From contig NW_006921535.1 in the NCBI RefSeq assembly GCF_000340215.1, positions 1,678,483-1,742,482 of the forward strand: 64,000 nt of DNA, written 5' to 3'. Below the pieces are notes generated by a model, which had not been told where the DNA came from, ran no database searches, and worked only from the letters and a program-made list of their open reading frames with translations. The translations under genes were made by a program, and so were the position numbers. Shown piece after piece: positions 30,500-42,715 of the stretch; position 1 is the first letter of the stretch, and each line of letters opens with the position of its first letter. The stretch is from Pseudocercospora fijiensis CIRAD86 (Eukaryota; Ascomycota; Dothideomycetes; Mycosphaerellales; Mycosphaerellaceae).

Positions 30500-33400
30500 C
30501 GACAGGAGGCTTAAGCAGGTTATATATGCCCGAGGAAGGCAGAAATAGGTAGAACTACATTAAAGGCACGCAGAAGGTCGTATAGAAGAAGCGTGCTAGT
30601 TAGGATCTTAAGAGCCCGGAATTAGCTAAGAAGATTGCCAACTTCAAAGGATTTTATAGTTAGGGTAATCCTACGGAAATACCTTATCGAACGAGCAGTA
30701 AGAGAGATTAGAACGAAGAGGACATTGAGCGGACTATCTATCGACAAAGCCTAATATTAAAAGCATCAAAGGTCTCGTCTAGAACCTTAGCAAACTCTCT
30801 ATTACTATAGAAACAGGCCGGCGGAAAGGAGTAGATTTATAGCGACAAGGAGGTTAATAGAATTCTCCTAAGGCTTAATCTACATCGCTAATCTCGCAGT
30901 ATAGGGCACATCAAGTTTCGACAGGTCTATAGAACAGCACGAAATTACTATAAGTACCTACGCAGTTGCGATAAGAAGAAGTGGGAGTGGGAATTTCAGA
31001 GGCGTTAGCGATTAGCACGGTAGAGATTACTCTCGGAGGGTTACATAGGACAACTAAAGGAAGCACTCGGGGACCTCGTAGGTACTAGAAAGTTCCTATT
31101 ACACTAGTATAAAGAGCTAAGTGAAAGGGGGCGTCCGCAATTACTACGGTCTTATCCCTTATCTAGAAGTGGCTCTCGGCGTTCTTCTAGGTCTTACGCT
31201 AATACTAAGATATATACACCGCCGTATTCGCTACCTAACTCTCCCTAGAGACAAGGCAGCAGACCTCCTTCTTTATCCGGATTATTAACATTATCGTTAC
31301 GCTTATTAATACTATTACTACTAGGAAGTCTACTAGTTCCTCCGCTACTAGCACTAAATATAGCGACCGGCGTAGCTAGCTTAGAGCTAGTTAGTATGTT
31401 TGTCGGCGAAGAAGTTAAGGGTGACGCAGAGCGTTAGTAGGATCGATTTAAGCGGCAATAGGATTAGGTTAATAGCAGAGCTAACCCAGTCCGGTAGTGC
31501 AAAGACTTTAATATATAGATAAAGGGCGAGGCAGTACGATAGGTTAATATAGAACTAAAGGACCTAGTATAGAGACCTCACGTTAATAACGCTACGGCGG
31601 TTACTATATAGACTATTAAGGATAGGTTCTTTGCGAAATAGTCAAACGCAGCATCGTTAGCTAATAACTCCGTCGAGACTATCGAAGCACTTACGGAAGT
31701 AGCATAGAAGAAAGATAAAGACCTAAGGGAATATTATTATCGTTGTACGGTCCTACTCCGCTAGGCAAACGGCAAAGATAATAACACCGCTACTAGTACT
31801 AAGCGTACTGTTCTTACTATCGCTATTAAGGGTTTCGTTAATAGCCTCGTAGACAAAAAGCTCCGTACCGAGATATAGCGCAAGAAGCAGTCTACCCTAA
31901 AGGCGATATTAGCGGAGGCGGAGGCGGCTTAGCGCCTTATTAAGGATAAGGAGAAGGCTAAGAAGGAACAGAGGGAGTATAAACACATAGAAGTGCTAAA
32001 GGAGGCAGCTATATATTAGTCGGTTAGTAAGCAGTTACTATATAACCTTAATCAACGCTTAAAGAAGTACTAAGATACTATAGAGCCTTATAATGCCGAT
32101 ACTAATATAGTATAGTCGACTCCGCCGGAAGCTAAGGATTAGTAGGGCTACCTATATCAATACAGCAATAGCTACTATTACTACGCCTTACCTTTACCGA
32201 CACCTTCTTAATAGCGCTCCCTATATATACTACCGAGGAATTAGGCCCCGCCGCTACTATAATAGCAAGCTTAGCAACTAGGGTATTAATAAGGACCTCC
32301 GTAGCAGTAGCGCTAGGGTTTCTAGTTACGCGCTCTACGCAACAATATAGGACTAGGTTATAGCGAGAACAACCTAATACTAGAATACTATTATGCGGCT
32401 GTGCGCCGTAGCCGTAAGCGTAATAGAGACGTCGACCTAACCTAGTCCTAGAATAGCTATATTAATAGTATAATCTAGTACCGATATAAGTTCAACAATC
32501 TACTATACTACGGGTATAGCTAGCGTAGACACCTTAAGCGTAACAATGTCTATACGGAAGATTAGCGACTAATGCTATAGGAGAGCAGGTTCCTTATATA
32601 TCTTATATAAGAACAACGAGAGGACTTCTTTGCTAAGAATCTAGGTACTAACCGAGGCGAGGGCAATCGAGGTAGATATAGTAGCGGTTATAGTAATAAT
32701 CGTAGGGGTTATAGCTTATATAGAGGCGGCCGTAGAGGTTATAGTAGCGATCGAGATTATAGCAGAACACCTCCTCCTAGGCCTCCGCTACTAAGCGATC
32801 GACTATTAAACGACGCGCGGAATAGTAACGCGCTATCGGCGGATGCTTATTACATCGAAGTGTTACTAAACTAGGATAGTACGAAGACACTAGAAGAGCT
32901 ACTTACCGCTATTACTATTATTAAGAAGAGTTAGAGCTAAGACGTCGATACGAATAAAGCCGAAGGATATAGCAATAGGGAGCCTACCGAGCCTACTAGT
33001 AATACGAATAAGAGGGTTCACTATAATAAGGAGGGCAACGGAGACACCGATATACTAAACATCCTAACTACACGAGTTATTAAGCCTATAAAGGCACGTA
33101 CCTCGAAGGTCGACAAAGGCGCTAAGCCTATAAAGCCTATTAACGGCCTCTTTAACGAACTACCGATTAAGGTAAAGAAGGTCCTTAGCAACCTAGAGAT
33201 CCGCTTACTAATCCTATAGCTTATATAGTAGTTACCGTTCTTCCGCAACCGGTATAAGTACCTCTTCTCGCAACTACGCTTCCGCGAAGCAGGTAAGCGT
33301 AAGGCTAAGAAGGCCGAAGAGGAAGATATAGCGGAGATAATAGAATTAGCCGAGAATAACAGCATTACGGTTACGGAGTTGTGCGAGATAGTACTACCCG
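30500..33400 (+). pseudogene. Gypsy-1 gag-like region, RIP-inactivated
   Basis: Coding remnant, mainly in the frame of position 31741. It holds a helical charged stretch (LRTEIQRKKQSTLKAILAEA from about 31,860, then Lys/Glu-rich) and an RG/RGY-rich basic stretch near 32,650-32,770 (NRRGYSLYRGGRRGYSSDRD) that probably binds RNA. A zinc knuckle may lie near 32,500, but its Cys residues are not all readable. Boundaries approximate. Confidence 0.6.
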
Positions 33401-33599
33401 AGACCGTTATAATAGAGGTAATAAAGGCTGTCTAGTTGTTAACTATAGCCGCTACCGGCCTCGGTAAAGGAATACCTATAGTTACCGCGGAAGATATAAT
33501 AAAGGAGTACTAGGTTAGCCTAAGTGCTACGATTAACGGCAATAGCAATAGCATTACCGTATAGGTATAGGCAAGTATTAGTAGCTAGCGCTAGCGGGA

Positions 33600-34320
33600 C
33601 TTAAAGACTAAGGCCTACTTATTGCCTATTAAGATCTATAACGCCGCGAGAGGAAGGGAGGTATAAGTACCTCGTACCTAGTATATTGCGGACTAAGGAT
33701 CAGATTTAAACGTTATCTACCTACACCTCCGCAAGGGTATAAAGCTACAGCTCTATTCGGTTAAGCTCCTTAGCTTTCCGTTACTTAATATAAAGGTCGC
33801 CGACGGAGGCTTAGTTAGTATTATACACTTCTCGACCTTCTACGTCGATATTAGAGGCGTTCGGAGGGACATATAGGCGATCTGCTACCCTAAGGGACGT
33901 AGCAACCTCTTACTTATTCTCGGTTTAGCGTTCCTAGACTAAGTTAACGCTGTTCTACGCGTTAAAGATAGAGCTATAGAAGTTAGAGATACTAGCATTA
34001 GGGAGTAGGTCGTCCGTATTAAGATAATACTAAAGTATAGCGACCTACCGAAGTTTATAATAGACATTTAGGACTTAATAAGTCTAGGAGAAGTAAAGGA
34101 AATAGAAGAGCGTAGTAGCGATAAGGAGGAAGAGGATAATATAGATATAGAAGAGCTAAACCGTAATTTAGAAGAGATAGACCTTAGTAATATAAAGGTA
34201 ACTAGTAGGAAGGGCTAGGCTTTTTACTAAGTCCTTAGTATAACAAGAAAAGGCTTACTACTAATATAAATACTAACTATAGCGTCGACGTTAATAGCGC
34301 CGAGCTACGACAGAAGGAGA
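33600..34320 (+). pseudogene. Gypsy-1 aspartic protease
   Basis: Asp-protease remnant: the active-site motif reads D-stop-GSDLNVIYLHL at 33,691 (an original DQGSD-type motif with Gln turned to TAA), followed by LLLILGLAFLDQVNAVL at about 33,910-33,955, the second conserved hydrophobic-Gly motif. The frame is the same as gag and -1 to the polymerase. Confidence 0.7.
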
Positions 34321-34346
34321 GCTTTAGAGAAACACTAGGGCTAGAG

Positions 34347-34379
34347 TTAGGGTTAGGGTTAGGGTTAGGGTTAGGGTTA
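34347..34379 (+). repeat. TTAGGG tract inside Gypsy-1
   Basis: About five and a half uninterrupted TTAGGG units, the canonical fungal telomere repeat, preceded by degenerate units. In the pol frame they read as Leu-Gly repeats. They lie where the gag-protease frame gives way to the RT frame. Confidence 0.9.
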
Positions 34380-36494
34380 TACCCTAAGGTGGATAATGGC
34401 ATTTCTCGAAGAATTAGGCCATTTAGAGCATATAAGGTCTCGGAGGCAAAAGGCGATTACGTAAGCGATAACTCCAACCCTAACCCTTACCCTAAGCGAT
34501 ACTACGACGTTTCCGAAGGAACCTGCCGCTATAGTACCGAGTACTTCTGCTTCCGATATTAGCTAGTAGAAACGATCGACAATTATATAGTCTAAAGTAA
34601 CAGCATCGGTACCGAGACTTCTACCTATAAGTACCCCGTTACTCGCCGAGTCGAACGCCGAGAAATCGATACAAGTAAGAATCTCGTAGGACTAGAGGAA
34701 TAGATTAGTACGAAGGAGATTAAGCTTAGCTCTTTAATACCTAAATCGGATATACTAGAAGTCCTTTAAGTCTTATAGACCTATCGCGACCTAGAGGCAC
34801 TTAGATAAGGAGATCTCGGACCTACTATAGACCTAATATAGTACCGCACGATCTTAAAGGAAGGTACGTAGGTCTTCCGCGCTAAGCTAAAGCGAATAAG
34901 CGCGGACAAGGAATAGTAGCTAATTAAGTATACTACGGAAGGTCTCGAGAACGGCCTCTTTAAGAGTATAGTAACGGCTAACGGAGAGATTAGTAAGTAG
35001 AATACTAACTGCGTTATCGTTGCTAAACTAGGCAAACTACGCCTATGCCTTACATTTAATTATTATTATATATAGGAGTAAGAGAGCGGCGAACAGATGC
35101 AGCTAATAAAAAAGAGCTAAGAGTTCCTTAGCAACCCGACCTATAGATGCTTCTCGAAGTTTAACATTAAAGACGCATACTAGACAATATCGATTTACCC
35201 TACTAATAGGCATCTCCTAGCATTCTATATACCTACAATCGGACAACTGCAACCTATATGTATACTAATAGGCGCAAGGTCTTCGAGCTTTACTATAAAC
35301 GAATACGGCAACGTAGCATTCGGAATAATACCTCTACTAGACCCGGAGCCCTCGCTTATCGCTGTCGACATAATAGTCGGCTTAGACTAGGAACAGCAGC
35401 TGCCTTATATAACCGTTTATATCGACGATATCTTACTAGCGCACCGAGACTAGAGCACCTAGTAGCCCTTCATTCGAGATTACCTCTTCCCTCGCTTAGC
35501 ATTCGTAAAGATAAAGCTATCCTTCCGGAAAGTGTATATTAGCTTTAACGAGTTAGAGATGCTTAGAGATATATACAAATCGGGTAGACGTAAGGCATTG
35601 AAACTAGTAAGAGTATAGAAGATCCTCGACTAGCTAGTACCGTAGAACGCCTATAACGCACGAAGGTTTAACGGCATTGTTAACACTGCGCGCGAATACG
35701 TTAAGAATATAGGAGAGGTTATAATACCTATTCGGCGGCTAATAAGCGACAACCTAGAAGATTAGTAATAGAACGAGGCTGCTTAGCTAAGCTTTAACCT
35801 AGTAAAGAAACAGGTGGCATCCGTAGTAGAACAGTATAGACATAACCTAACACTACCGTATAAGATGTACTTAGATGCTTCTACTAAGGGTATAGGCTGC
35901 TTTATCCGACAGAGGCAGGAGGTTACTTACAATAGTAAGACAACTAGCAAATAGGTACCTATCCTATACGATACCTATCTCTTTAGCAAGACCGAACGCA
36001 ACTACGGCACCTACAAGCGAGAACTAAAGTCAATCGTTTATTTTATCGGCAAATACACCTATATATTCTAAGGACCTATTACTTCTGTTATCTATACGGA
36101 CTATAAGCCTATTACTAGCTTTATTAACGCTTAAGCAGATAGGATCTACGCACGCTAGCAAGACGCCCTTCGATAGCACAATATCTGTATCGAGTATATC
36201 GAAGGCCCTTGTAACGTAGTAGCAGATGCGCTGTCTCGTACGATCTTCGAAGACGACAATAAACAGGACCTTAACACTAAGACTATCGAACTAAGGAAGG
36301 AGTTAGACGCACATAACAATAATGACTTATAGATATAGAAAGATAGCAAAGGAGGCTTTAACGAGACGTTAAATAAACTTTTCGGCAGGGGGGAGAGATA
36401 CGAGAAATATATACTTAGCAGCATCGAATCAGCAAGCAAGAACAATACTGCGTACGAGGAGGTTAATACTAACAATACACGAGTTGTCGTAACC

Positions 36495-36542
36495 TGTAGG
36501 ACCTGCAACACTCGTATTAAAGGCGACAAATGCGACACCTGC
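36495..36542 (+). pseudogene. Zinc ribbon in Gypsy-1 pol
   Basis: In-frame CRTCNTRIKGDKCDTC: two CxxC pairs eight residues apart, all four Cys preserved despite heavy RIP. It lies directly before the NADAR domain and probably binds zinc, perhaps for nucleic acid or protein contact. Confidence 0.75.
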
Positions 36543-36593
36543 GGCAACGCTATTAATCGACAACTAGGGCCTATATATTTCTAGCAACTATAG

Positions 36594-37041
36594 CCTTATA
36601 GCTTCCTTTCTTAATAGTATATCCTTAGCAACAATATCGAATACGAGGGCCTCACATTCAATACTGCTAAACAGTTTATAATAATGCGGAAAGCAGAGAT
36701 TTATCGTAACTTCGAGACCGCCGCTAAGATTATAAACGCTAACAACCCTGCTAAACAGAAGCTACTTGGCCGCACGGTGCGCGGGTTACGATAGCAACCG
36801 GCGATCTAGAATAAACACCGAGAGGCTATTGCGGAACAAGGCAACTACCTAAAGTTTAAAGCAAACCCTAGGCTACTAGAATCTCTTCTAGGCACTAGTG
36901 ATCGTAAACTTGTAGAGGCATTACTAACTGATCGAATATAGGGCATTAGGTTTGAAGGATATAAGGCCGATAGGATAAGGGAATATTAGGGTTTGAATCT
37001 GCTTAGTAAGGCACTTATGCGCGTAAGAAGTCGGCTAAGGA
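36594..37041 (+). pseudogene. NADAR domain (YbiA/DUF1768-like) within Gypsy-1 pol
   Basis: About 149 codons in the pol frame. Readable family signatures: PYSFLS followed by two stops at a QW position, then Y (the FLSQWY-type start); TFNTAKQFIIMRKAEIY, where the usual Glu (TAEQYMM-K) is Lys through a TpG-to-TpA change at 36,669; KIINANNPAKQKLLGRTVRG; NYLKFKANPRLLESLLGTSD; KLVEALLTDRI-stop-GI, matching LVEAS-x-DRIWGI with TGG turned to TAG; and GLNLLSKALMRVRSRLR, matching the N-LGKALM-VR end. NADAR proteins cleave N-glycosidic bonds of ADP-ribose-like compounds. No part is missing, so the ancestor was probably functional. Confidence 0.82.
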
Positions 37042-39219
37042 AGGAACAAGAGGAGGAAATGGTAATAGGGCCAACTAACAATATTAGTGTCGAAGAACTA
37101 CTACTATAGATACCCTTTAGTGAACCTAAACGATTAACCGAGGGAACAACAATAAAGGTGCCTATCCTAGACTGCCTAGAGATCGGGCACGAGATTCTTT
37201 GCGTCTATAAGAACGGCGATCCGAGTTAGATATGCTATAATCCCTACTATAACTACCCTTGTTGCAAGGCGCCGAATCTTATACCGGGGAGGCTATTAGA
37301 TAAGGACTTGGCGCTTACTAAGCAATAGTACGGCGACATTGTAAGATATTACAAATATTAGCAGATCCCTCAAATCTAGACTAAGGCCGTCTATAGGAGC
37401 TTTAAGACTATTACCGCTAGCTATCGATACAATATAGCAATAGGCATCCTATAGAGATACATCGTTACGGATCGGATTAACAAGCGACGAATCCTAGTAC
37501 TATGCTTGTTACTATACGAGATTGTGCTATTGCTACAAAAGCTACACGATGAAGTAGGATACTTTAATAAGCGCATCGTTTACTAGAAGCTTATTAACCG
37601 AGTGTTCTAGCTAGGCATATATAGCGACATTATTAAATACGTTAAAGGCTGCTTCTATTGCGCTCTTTAGAGACTAGCTAACCTAACACACCTATACAAG
37701 GTCTTCTATACTCTGCACCCTAGTGAAGTCGTCGAGATTGATCTAATAGGACCGTTTCCGCCTAAGCGCATTAGAGTTAGTAGGAGACCGTATCGATATT
37801 TGCTTATAGTCGCTAATGTCTTCTTACGCTTTAGCGAAGTAAAGCTATTAGAAGATAAGGAGACCGAGACTGTATACATAGCACTAGATAAGGTCTTTAA
37901 CGCTTCTACGGACCCTATAGTAGCATTCTATAACCCCGGCACTGAGTTTGCAATAGTAGCGGAGCACCTTCGACAGGATAGGGGCATCTACGCAATGCTA
38001 GGGCCTGCAGGAAGTAAGCGACTTACTAGCTCCGTAGGGGTATTAAACCGAGTCATTCGTCGATTACTTAAGCGCAACAACAATAGTTACCTAATAGACC
38101 TAAATAGACACCCGATTAAGCAACTTAGCGGCTGGGTTACTAATGCTATTAAGGCAATAAGGTATGCTAATTACAGGCACATTGAGGGCATCGGATATTT
38201 ACCTGCGGAGATTAAGTTAGGCCTCCGACCGGAAGAGCTTAGTAACAAGGCCGATCTCTATCCTTCCGTACGACGATAGGAATTAATCAACGTATTAGAA
38301 GGCGTTAAAGAAGCTAATATAGCAATAGTTGATTTAATTAATAATAAGCCCGAAATCGACGTTAACGCTACTACTACGAGTTAGTAGCTAAAGGTGCTAT
38401 GCACTAGCCTCTTTAATATACTAGAACACCTTACAACCCGGCATCGCGTACACTCGGAAGTGCGCCGCCGCAGCAAGGCAGCATCAGCTAAGCGCATTAG
38501 ACGTCTTCATCGGTCTATAAACACACATCCTATAATTGGGCCTAGTAATCTTGTCCTTCTTAAGAATTAGTCAATCCGTTAAAAGAGTTAGCAACCATCC
38601 TAGACTAGCCTCTTCCGCGTTAAACAATTAAGCGATAATATAGACAATGCTTTCGAGCTGCAGACTGTTAATAGAACCAAGTCACTATAGGGCCTATATT
38701 ATCGTAAGCATTTGCAGAAGTTTACGCCTAGAAGTAGATATCTAGCAAGACAGCAGATCGACACACTAGAAGGGCTTCCGTAGCCGCGCATACTGCACCT
38801 AAAGAAGGCTACGAAGAAGGCAGAAGCACATTACCGATTCAACCTACGCAATAACACTTAGTAACTAACGATCGAGCGACACCTCCGAGACCTCTACAAT
38901 AGTTACCTATTACCTATATCGACCGACCTTCCTAGCGTACGACTTTACGCGCTCCGCAACTCATTACCTACACTCGCTTACTAAGCATCAATACAAGAGC
39001 ATAGACATATAGATTGACTTAGAGTTATAGTTAGAGATACAGATTAGACATAGTAACTAGCATATTACTAGCGTAAGAGACTGATTTGTATAATACCCTA
39101 GGGACTGATTAGCATATAAATAATCTTCTTTTATGTGATCTACCGTTGTAACGGGTAGGATATTAGACAAGGCAATAGCGACACTGTATCGCAGGCTCTG
39201 CGACTTATAGTTAGGGGAG

Positions 39220-39346
39220 TGGTTAGAGAGTTAGAGCCTAAGGCATCGACAAAGCGGACTTGGCATGCCACGAGAGCCCCCTTCCGTACTTAGAACTTCT
39301 ACCTCTCTACGTACCTATCGAATACACAGTTGCCATTACACTTCCA
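39220..39346 (+). repeat. Gypsy-1 3' LTR (127 bp)
   Basis: Begins TGGTTAGAGAG after a purine tract and ends CACTTCCA. Differs from the 5' LTR at six sites, five mutated in the 5' copy and one in the 3' copy, all in RIP context. Confidence 0.87.
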
Positions 39347-39352
39347 CTATAT
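39347..39352. repeat. Gypsy-1 target-site duplication, right copy
   Basis: CTATAT, after which the LINE endonuclease frame resumes. Confidence 0.75.
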
Positions 39353-42300
39353 TAGTAAGGAGATAGATATAGAAACCTAGCAGGCTATACTATAGGAGGA
39401 TAGGGACCTAATATTAGTTTAAGTAGAGATATCCTAAGGTATACTCTAAGTCTACTATATATACAACCCACTACTAGACTTAAGAAGTAGTACCTAACTG
39501 AAAACCCTAGAAAGACTACCTAGAGTTATCTAGGGGAACACCTACTAAATCCTACTTAGGGATTTCAACCTCTACTACCCCCTCTAGGGCTTAGACTTTA
39601 CCCTAGCTTACTACTTCCTAGCAGGAAGACTAATTAATATATTAGAGAGGGAAGGAATAGAAATTGTTACCCTAAAGGGACTAATTACTTAGGAAGCAAG
39701 AGGAAGCAGTAGCATACTAGATCTATACTTTGCATTATATTAGATTAGGAACAGGATTATAAGATACAGGGTTAACTAGGAGCTAGAAGAATCATTAGAC
39801 TACTTCCCGGTACAGATTAAGCTAAATGTCTAAGCTAATTAGGAAAGGGAACTAGAGGAGAAGCTTAACTAGAAAGGTACCTAATAGGACAGGATTAGGG
39901 AGGAACTAGAAAGGGACCTAAAACTAGAGGAACTCTTAACAAAGTACCTCCTAAGGCTAGAGGACATTGATAAGGCAGTAGAAGAACTAATAGGAATCCT
40001 AAAACAGGTAGCTAGAAAGCATACCCTAGCAAAGAAATATTTACTGTACTAGCAACTATACTAGACTAGTAAGTGTATAGAGAAGGTTAAAGCAGCAAGG
40101 AAGGCTAGGAGGTAGTAGATACAAACCTATATCTAGGAAGTATAGGACAACTATAACAAAGCCTACTAGGAAAAGAAGATCTAGATTAAGAAGGATAAGA
40201 TACAAGAATAGAGATCTATAATAGGAATAATTACAAAGAAACTAGAGGAGATATAGAGGATAGCTAAATAGGCAAGGAGACCTAAATAGGATAAAGATAT
40301 ACTACTACAATTCCCGGATATTATAGACTAATAAGGACAAATGCAGACTACAATAGAAGGGAAAGCAAGAGCCCTAGGCTAACACTTCTTCTATAGAAAA
40401 GTATAAGCAGACCTATTAGACATAAAGGAGAAAGAACAAGAGACTCTACTACTAGGCATACTAAGAGACACCTAGGTCAAACCCGAAACTATTAAAAGGA
40501 TCCTAAAGAAAATTCTAGGCAATAAGGCACTAGGAGAAGATAAGATCTATAATAAACTTCTAAAAGTATATAGGAAGGGGCTAGCCCTAGTACTAGCCAA
40601 TATCTTTTTATAAAGCCTAGCACTAGGACACTACCTAAGACTATTTAGGAAGTCCCTAACAGTAGTACTAAGGAAGCCCTAGAAGGAAGACTATACGTAG
40701 CTTAAGGCCTATAGACTAATAGCCCTACTTAATACAATAGGTAAGGTGCTAGAAAAAATTGTCGCTAAAAGGCTAACAACCTTTACCGAGGAAAGGAACA
40801 TCCTTCCTAAAGGCTAGATAGGAGGAAGAAAGAAGAGGTCAATACTAATAGCTATAGAACTAATTATAGAACAGATCAAGCATATCTAGTACTATAGTTA
40901 AAACTAGGTAGCAACCCTCCTCTCCCTTAATATCTTAGGAGCCTTTAACAATGTCTCCTATAAAAGGCTCCTATATATACTTAAATAGAAGGCTACACTA
41001 AACTGGATAGTCTAATTTATCTAGTCCTTCCTATAGGAAAGGTTAATATAGCTTATTCTAGGCAAATTCAAATCCGACCTAATACTAACTAAAAAGGGAA
41101 TCCCCTAAGGATTAACACTCTCCCTAATCCTCTTCCTTATCTTTATAGCAGACCTACTCCTACTCCTAGAATTAAGAAACATATTAGCATTAGGGTTTGT
41201 AGATAACACAAACATCCTAGCCTAGTCTAAGACAACAGAAACTAACTATAAGATCCTAGAAGAGAAGCACTAGGAGTATAAAAAATAGGCAAAGAGATAT
41301 AGAGCAAAATTCGCCCTAGAAAAATACTAGCTTATCTACTTTAGTAAGGCTAAATCAACCTACAATATAAAGCAATTAATCACTATCTAAGGCTTTAAAA
41401 CCCAACTATTAGCAGAGCTTAGGGTACTAGGGATCTAGCTAGACCTAAAACTGAATTAGGGACTACAAGTAAAGAAGGCAAAGCAGAGGGCAGATGCTAA
41501 TATACAATCCATTAATAGGCTTATAGCCTCTATATAGGGGGCTATATTCGAGAAAGCCAAAGTTATATACAAAGCAATTGTTAAGCTAGCAATGCTATAT
41601 AGAGCATAGATATAGACAGCCTAGGAGAAAACACTAAAGAGGATCGAGTAACTAGTTAGTAGGTCCTAAACCTAAGGCCTAAAGAAAATCCTAGGAGCAT
41701 ATAAAACTATACCTATAAGGGTAGTGGAAATAGAATTAGGGATCCTACTAGTTAAACAATACTTTAAGGGACTAAGACACTAATATATAGCAAAGACAAT
41801 AGAATACCTAGCCTAACAGACTATCTAAAAGGCACTAGACAAGATAAAAGCCTAGTGCATTAGGACTAGGAGGCGAGATAGACTATAAATAACTCCCTAG
41901 AAAGTTAAAGACCTAGAGTACTATAGAGTCTTAATAAGAGAAATGCTAGAGAAAGAGCTTTAGGGACTAAATATAAGGCTAAAGGAAGACAAACTAAAGA
42001 GAGAGAAACAAAGCCTAGCAGAATCAATAGCTAGATATCTATAGGAGCAGGAATAGAACAAAACATAAGCTAGACTAGGAACCCTAAAGGCACTAATCAA
42101 ATTTGGTTAATATAACTACTAGCTCTACAAGGACCTAAATAGGGCCGAAGCAAGCCTAGCTATCTAAATTAGATCTAAACACATTGGATTTAGATCTTAC
42201 CTATTTAGAAGAAACGTCCTAGGAATTAAAAGCAGGGCTTGCTAATATAGCTACTAATCTTAGAACCCTAAGCATATACTACTAGTCTGCCCTTAATAGT

Positions 42301-42600
42301 TAGAAGGCAGAAGTAATTAGAGACTAAAAGCAATAGAAAGGGAATACGATAAGCTAATCCAGAGCAAAGAAGACCTAAAGAGGATAGTAAAGTGGATTAT
42401 TAAATAGGGATTTATACAACAATTCGCACTAGTAAGGGAAACTAAGGAGTAGATAAGAAGGAGGGAAGAAGAGGGGGAAAGAAGGGCAGGGCAGTAGGCA
42501 AGGTAGTTAGAGGGTAACAACTATAACACTAGTATACCCTAGAGGAAGGAAAACAAGGAAACGAGGAAGATTAACAATTATAAATAGGATAGGAGGGAGG
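39353..42600 (+). pseudogene. LINE ORF2, 3' part (endonuclease, reverse transcriptase, finger)
   Basis: Continues the endonuclease (RDFNLYYPL, from a GDFNLHHP-type motif, and SSSILDLYFA). Reverse transcriptase follows at about 40,650-41,400: AYRLIALLNTIGKVLEKI, GIPQGLTLSLILFLIFIADL, and GFVDNTNIL near 41,200, where the second catalytic Asp of the FVDD box is now Asn. A C-terminal finger of C-x-C-x-H-x4-C type sits at 42,240-42,300 (NPKHILLVCP). Stops are TAG/TAA at former Gln/Trp codons. Confidence 0.82.
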
Positions 42601-42701
42601 TTTTTACTAACTAAGTTGGTTTCCTACCTAAAACAATACATAGAAACAGACCTACATAGGCCGAAAGGCACTACAACAGGCAAATAAAACATCTATCTAT
42701 C

Positions 42702-42715
42702 TATAAATGTCGTTA
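42702..42715. repeat. LINE target-site duplication, right copy (14 bp)
   Basis: TATAAATGTCGTTA directly after the ATCT tail, identical to 28295-28308. Confidence 0.85.

Larger units (their letters stand above)
34330..38985 (+). pseudogene. Gypsy-1 pol: RT, RNase H, zinc ribbon, NADAR, integrase
   Basis: One frame (codons starting at multiples of 3), interrupted only by TAG/TAA. RT: KFNIKDAY near 35,160 and VYIDDILLAHRD near 35,416, with catalytic Asps kept. RNase H: KMYLDASTKGIGCFI near 35,865, YGTYKRELKSIVYFIGKY, and VADALSRTIF near 36,220. Then a zinc ribbon (36,495-36,542) and the NADAR domain (36,594-37,041). Integrase: H-H-C-C finger (LHDEVGYFNKR ... GCFYC) near 37,540-37,670, then EIDLIGPFPPKR with the first Asp, FYNPGTEF where Asp is replaced by Asn, and a long C-terminal tail. 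The stretch 37,800-38,279 is open over 160 codons. No chromodomain is seen. Confidence 0.85.
29896..39346 (+). mobile_element. Ty3/Gypsy LTR retrotransposon Gypsy-1 (9.45 kb) with a NADAR domain
   Basis: Full-length element with two 127-bp LTRs and a CTATAT duplication. Gag and protease are read in one frame. Reverse transcriptase, RNase H, zinc ribbon, NADAR and integrase share a second frame (-1 relative to gag) that is continuous apart from RIP stops from about 34,330 to about 38,985. A purine-rich run (TTAGGGGAG) sits just before the 3' LTR as the polypurine tract. It is inserted inside the endonuclease region of the LINE. LTRs differ at six positions, all CpA/TpG to TpA changes, so divergence is due to RIP. 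Confidence 0.88.
28309..42701 (+). mobile_element. Tad1-like non-LTR retrotransposon, split by Gypsy-1
   Basis: Own length is about 4.9 kb (28309-29895 plus 39353-42701), bounded by an exact 14-bp target duplication. The 3' end is a short ATCT-repeat tail (AAAACATCTATCTATCT) and not poly(A). It encodes two ORFs in the order typical of Tad1 elements: ORF1 with zinc knuckles, and ORF2 with AP endonuclease, reverse transcriptase and a C-terminal finger. All frames are riddled with TAG stops by RIP. Confidence 0.88.

Noticed and set aside
34474..34493. Second telomere-like tract in Gypsy-1 (CCAACCCTAACCCTTACCCT)
   Set aside because: Too degenerate to call a telomere repeat on its own, and it reads as ordinary in-frame pol codons; noted only with the other tracts.
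37800..38279. 160-codon ORF that could be taken as a free-standing gene
   Set aside because: It is an open piece of the Gypsy-1 integrase frame, begins with TTG and continues upstream and downstream past RIP stops.
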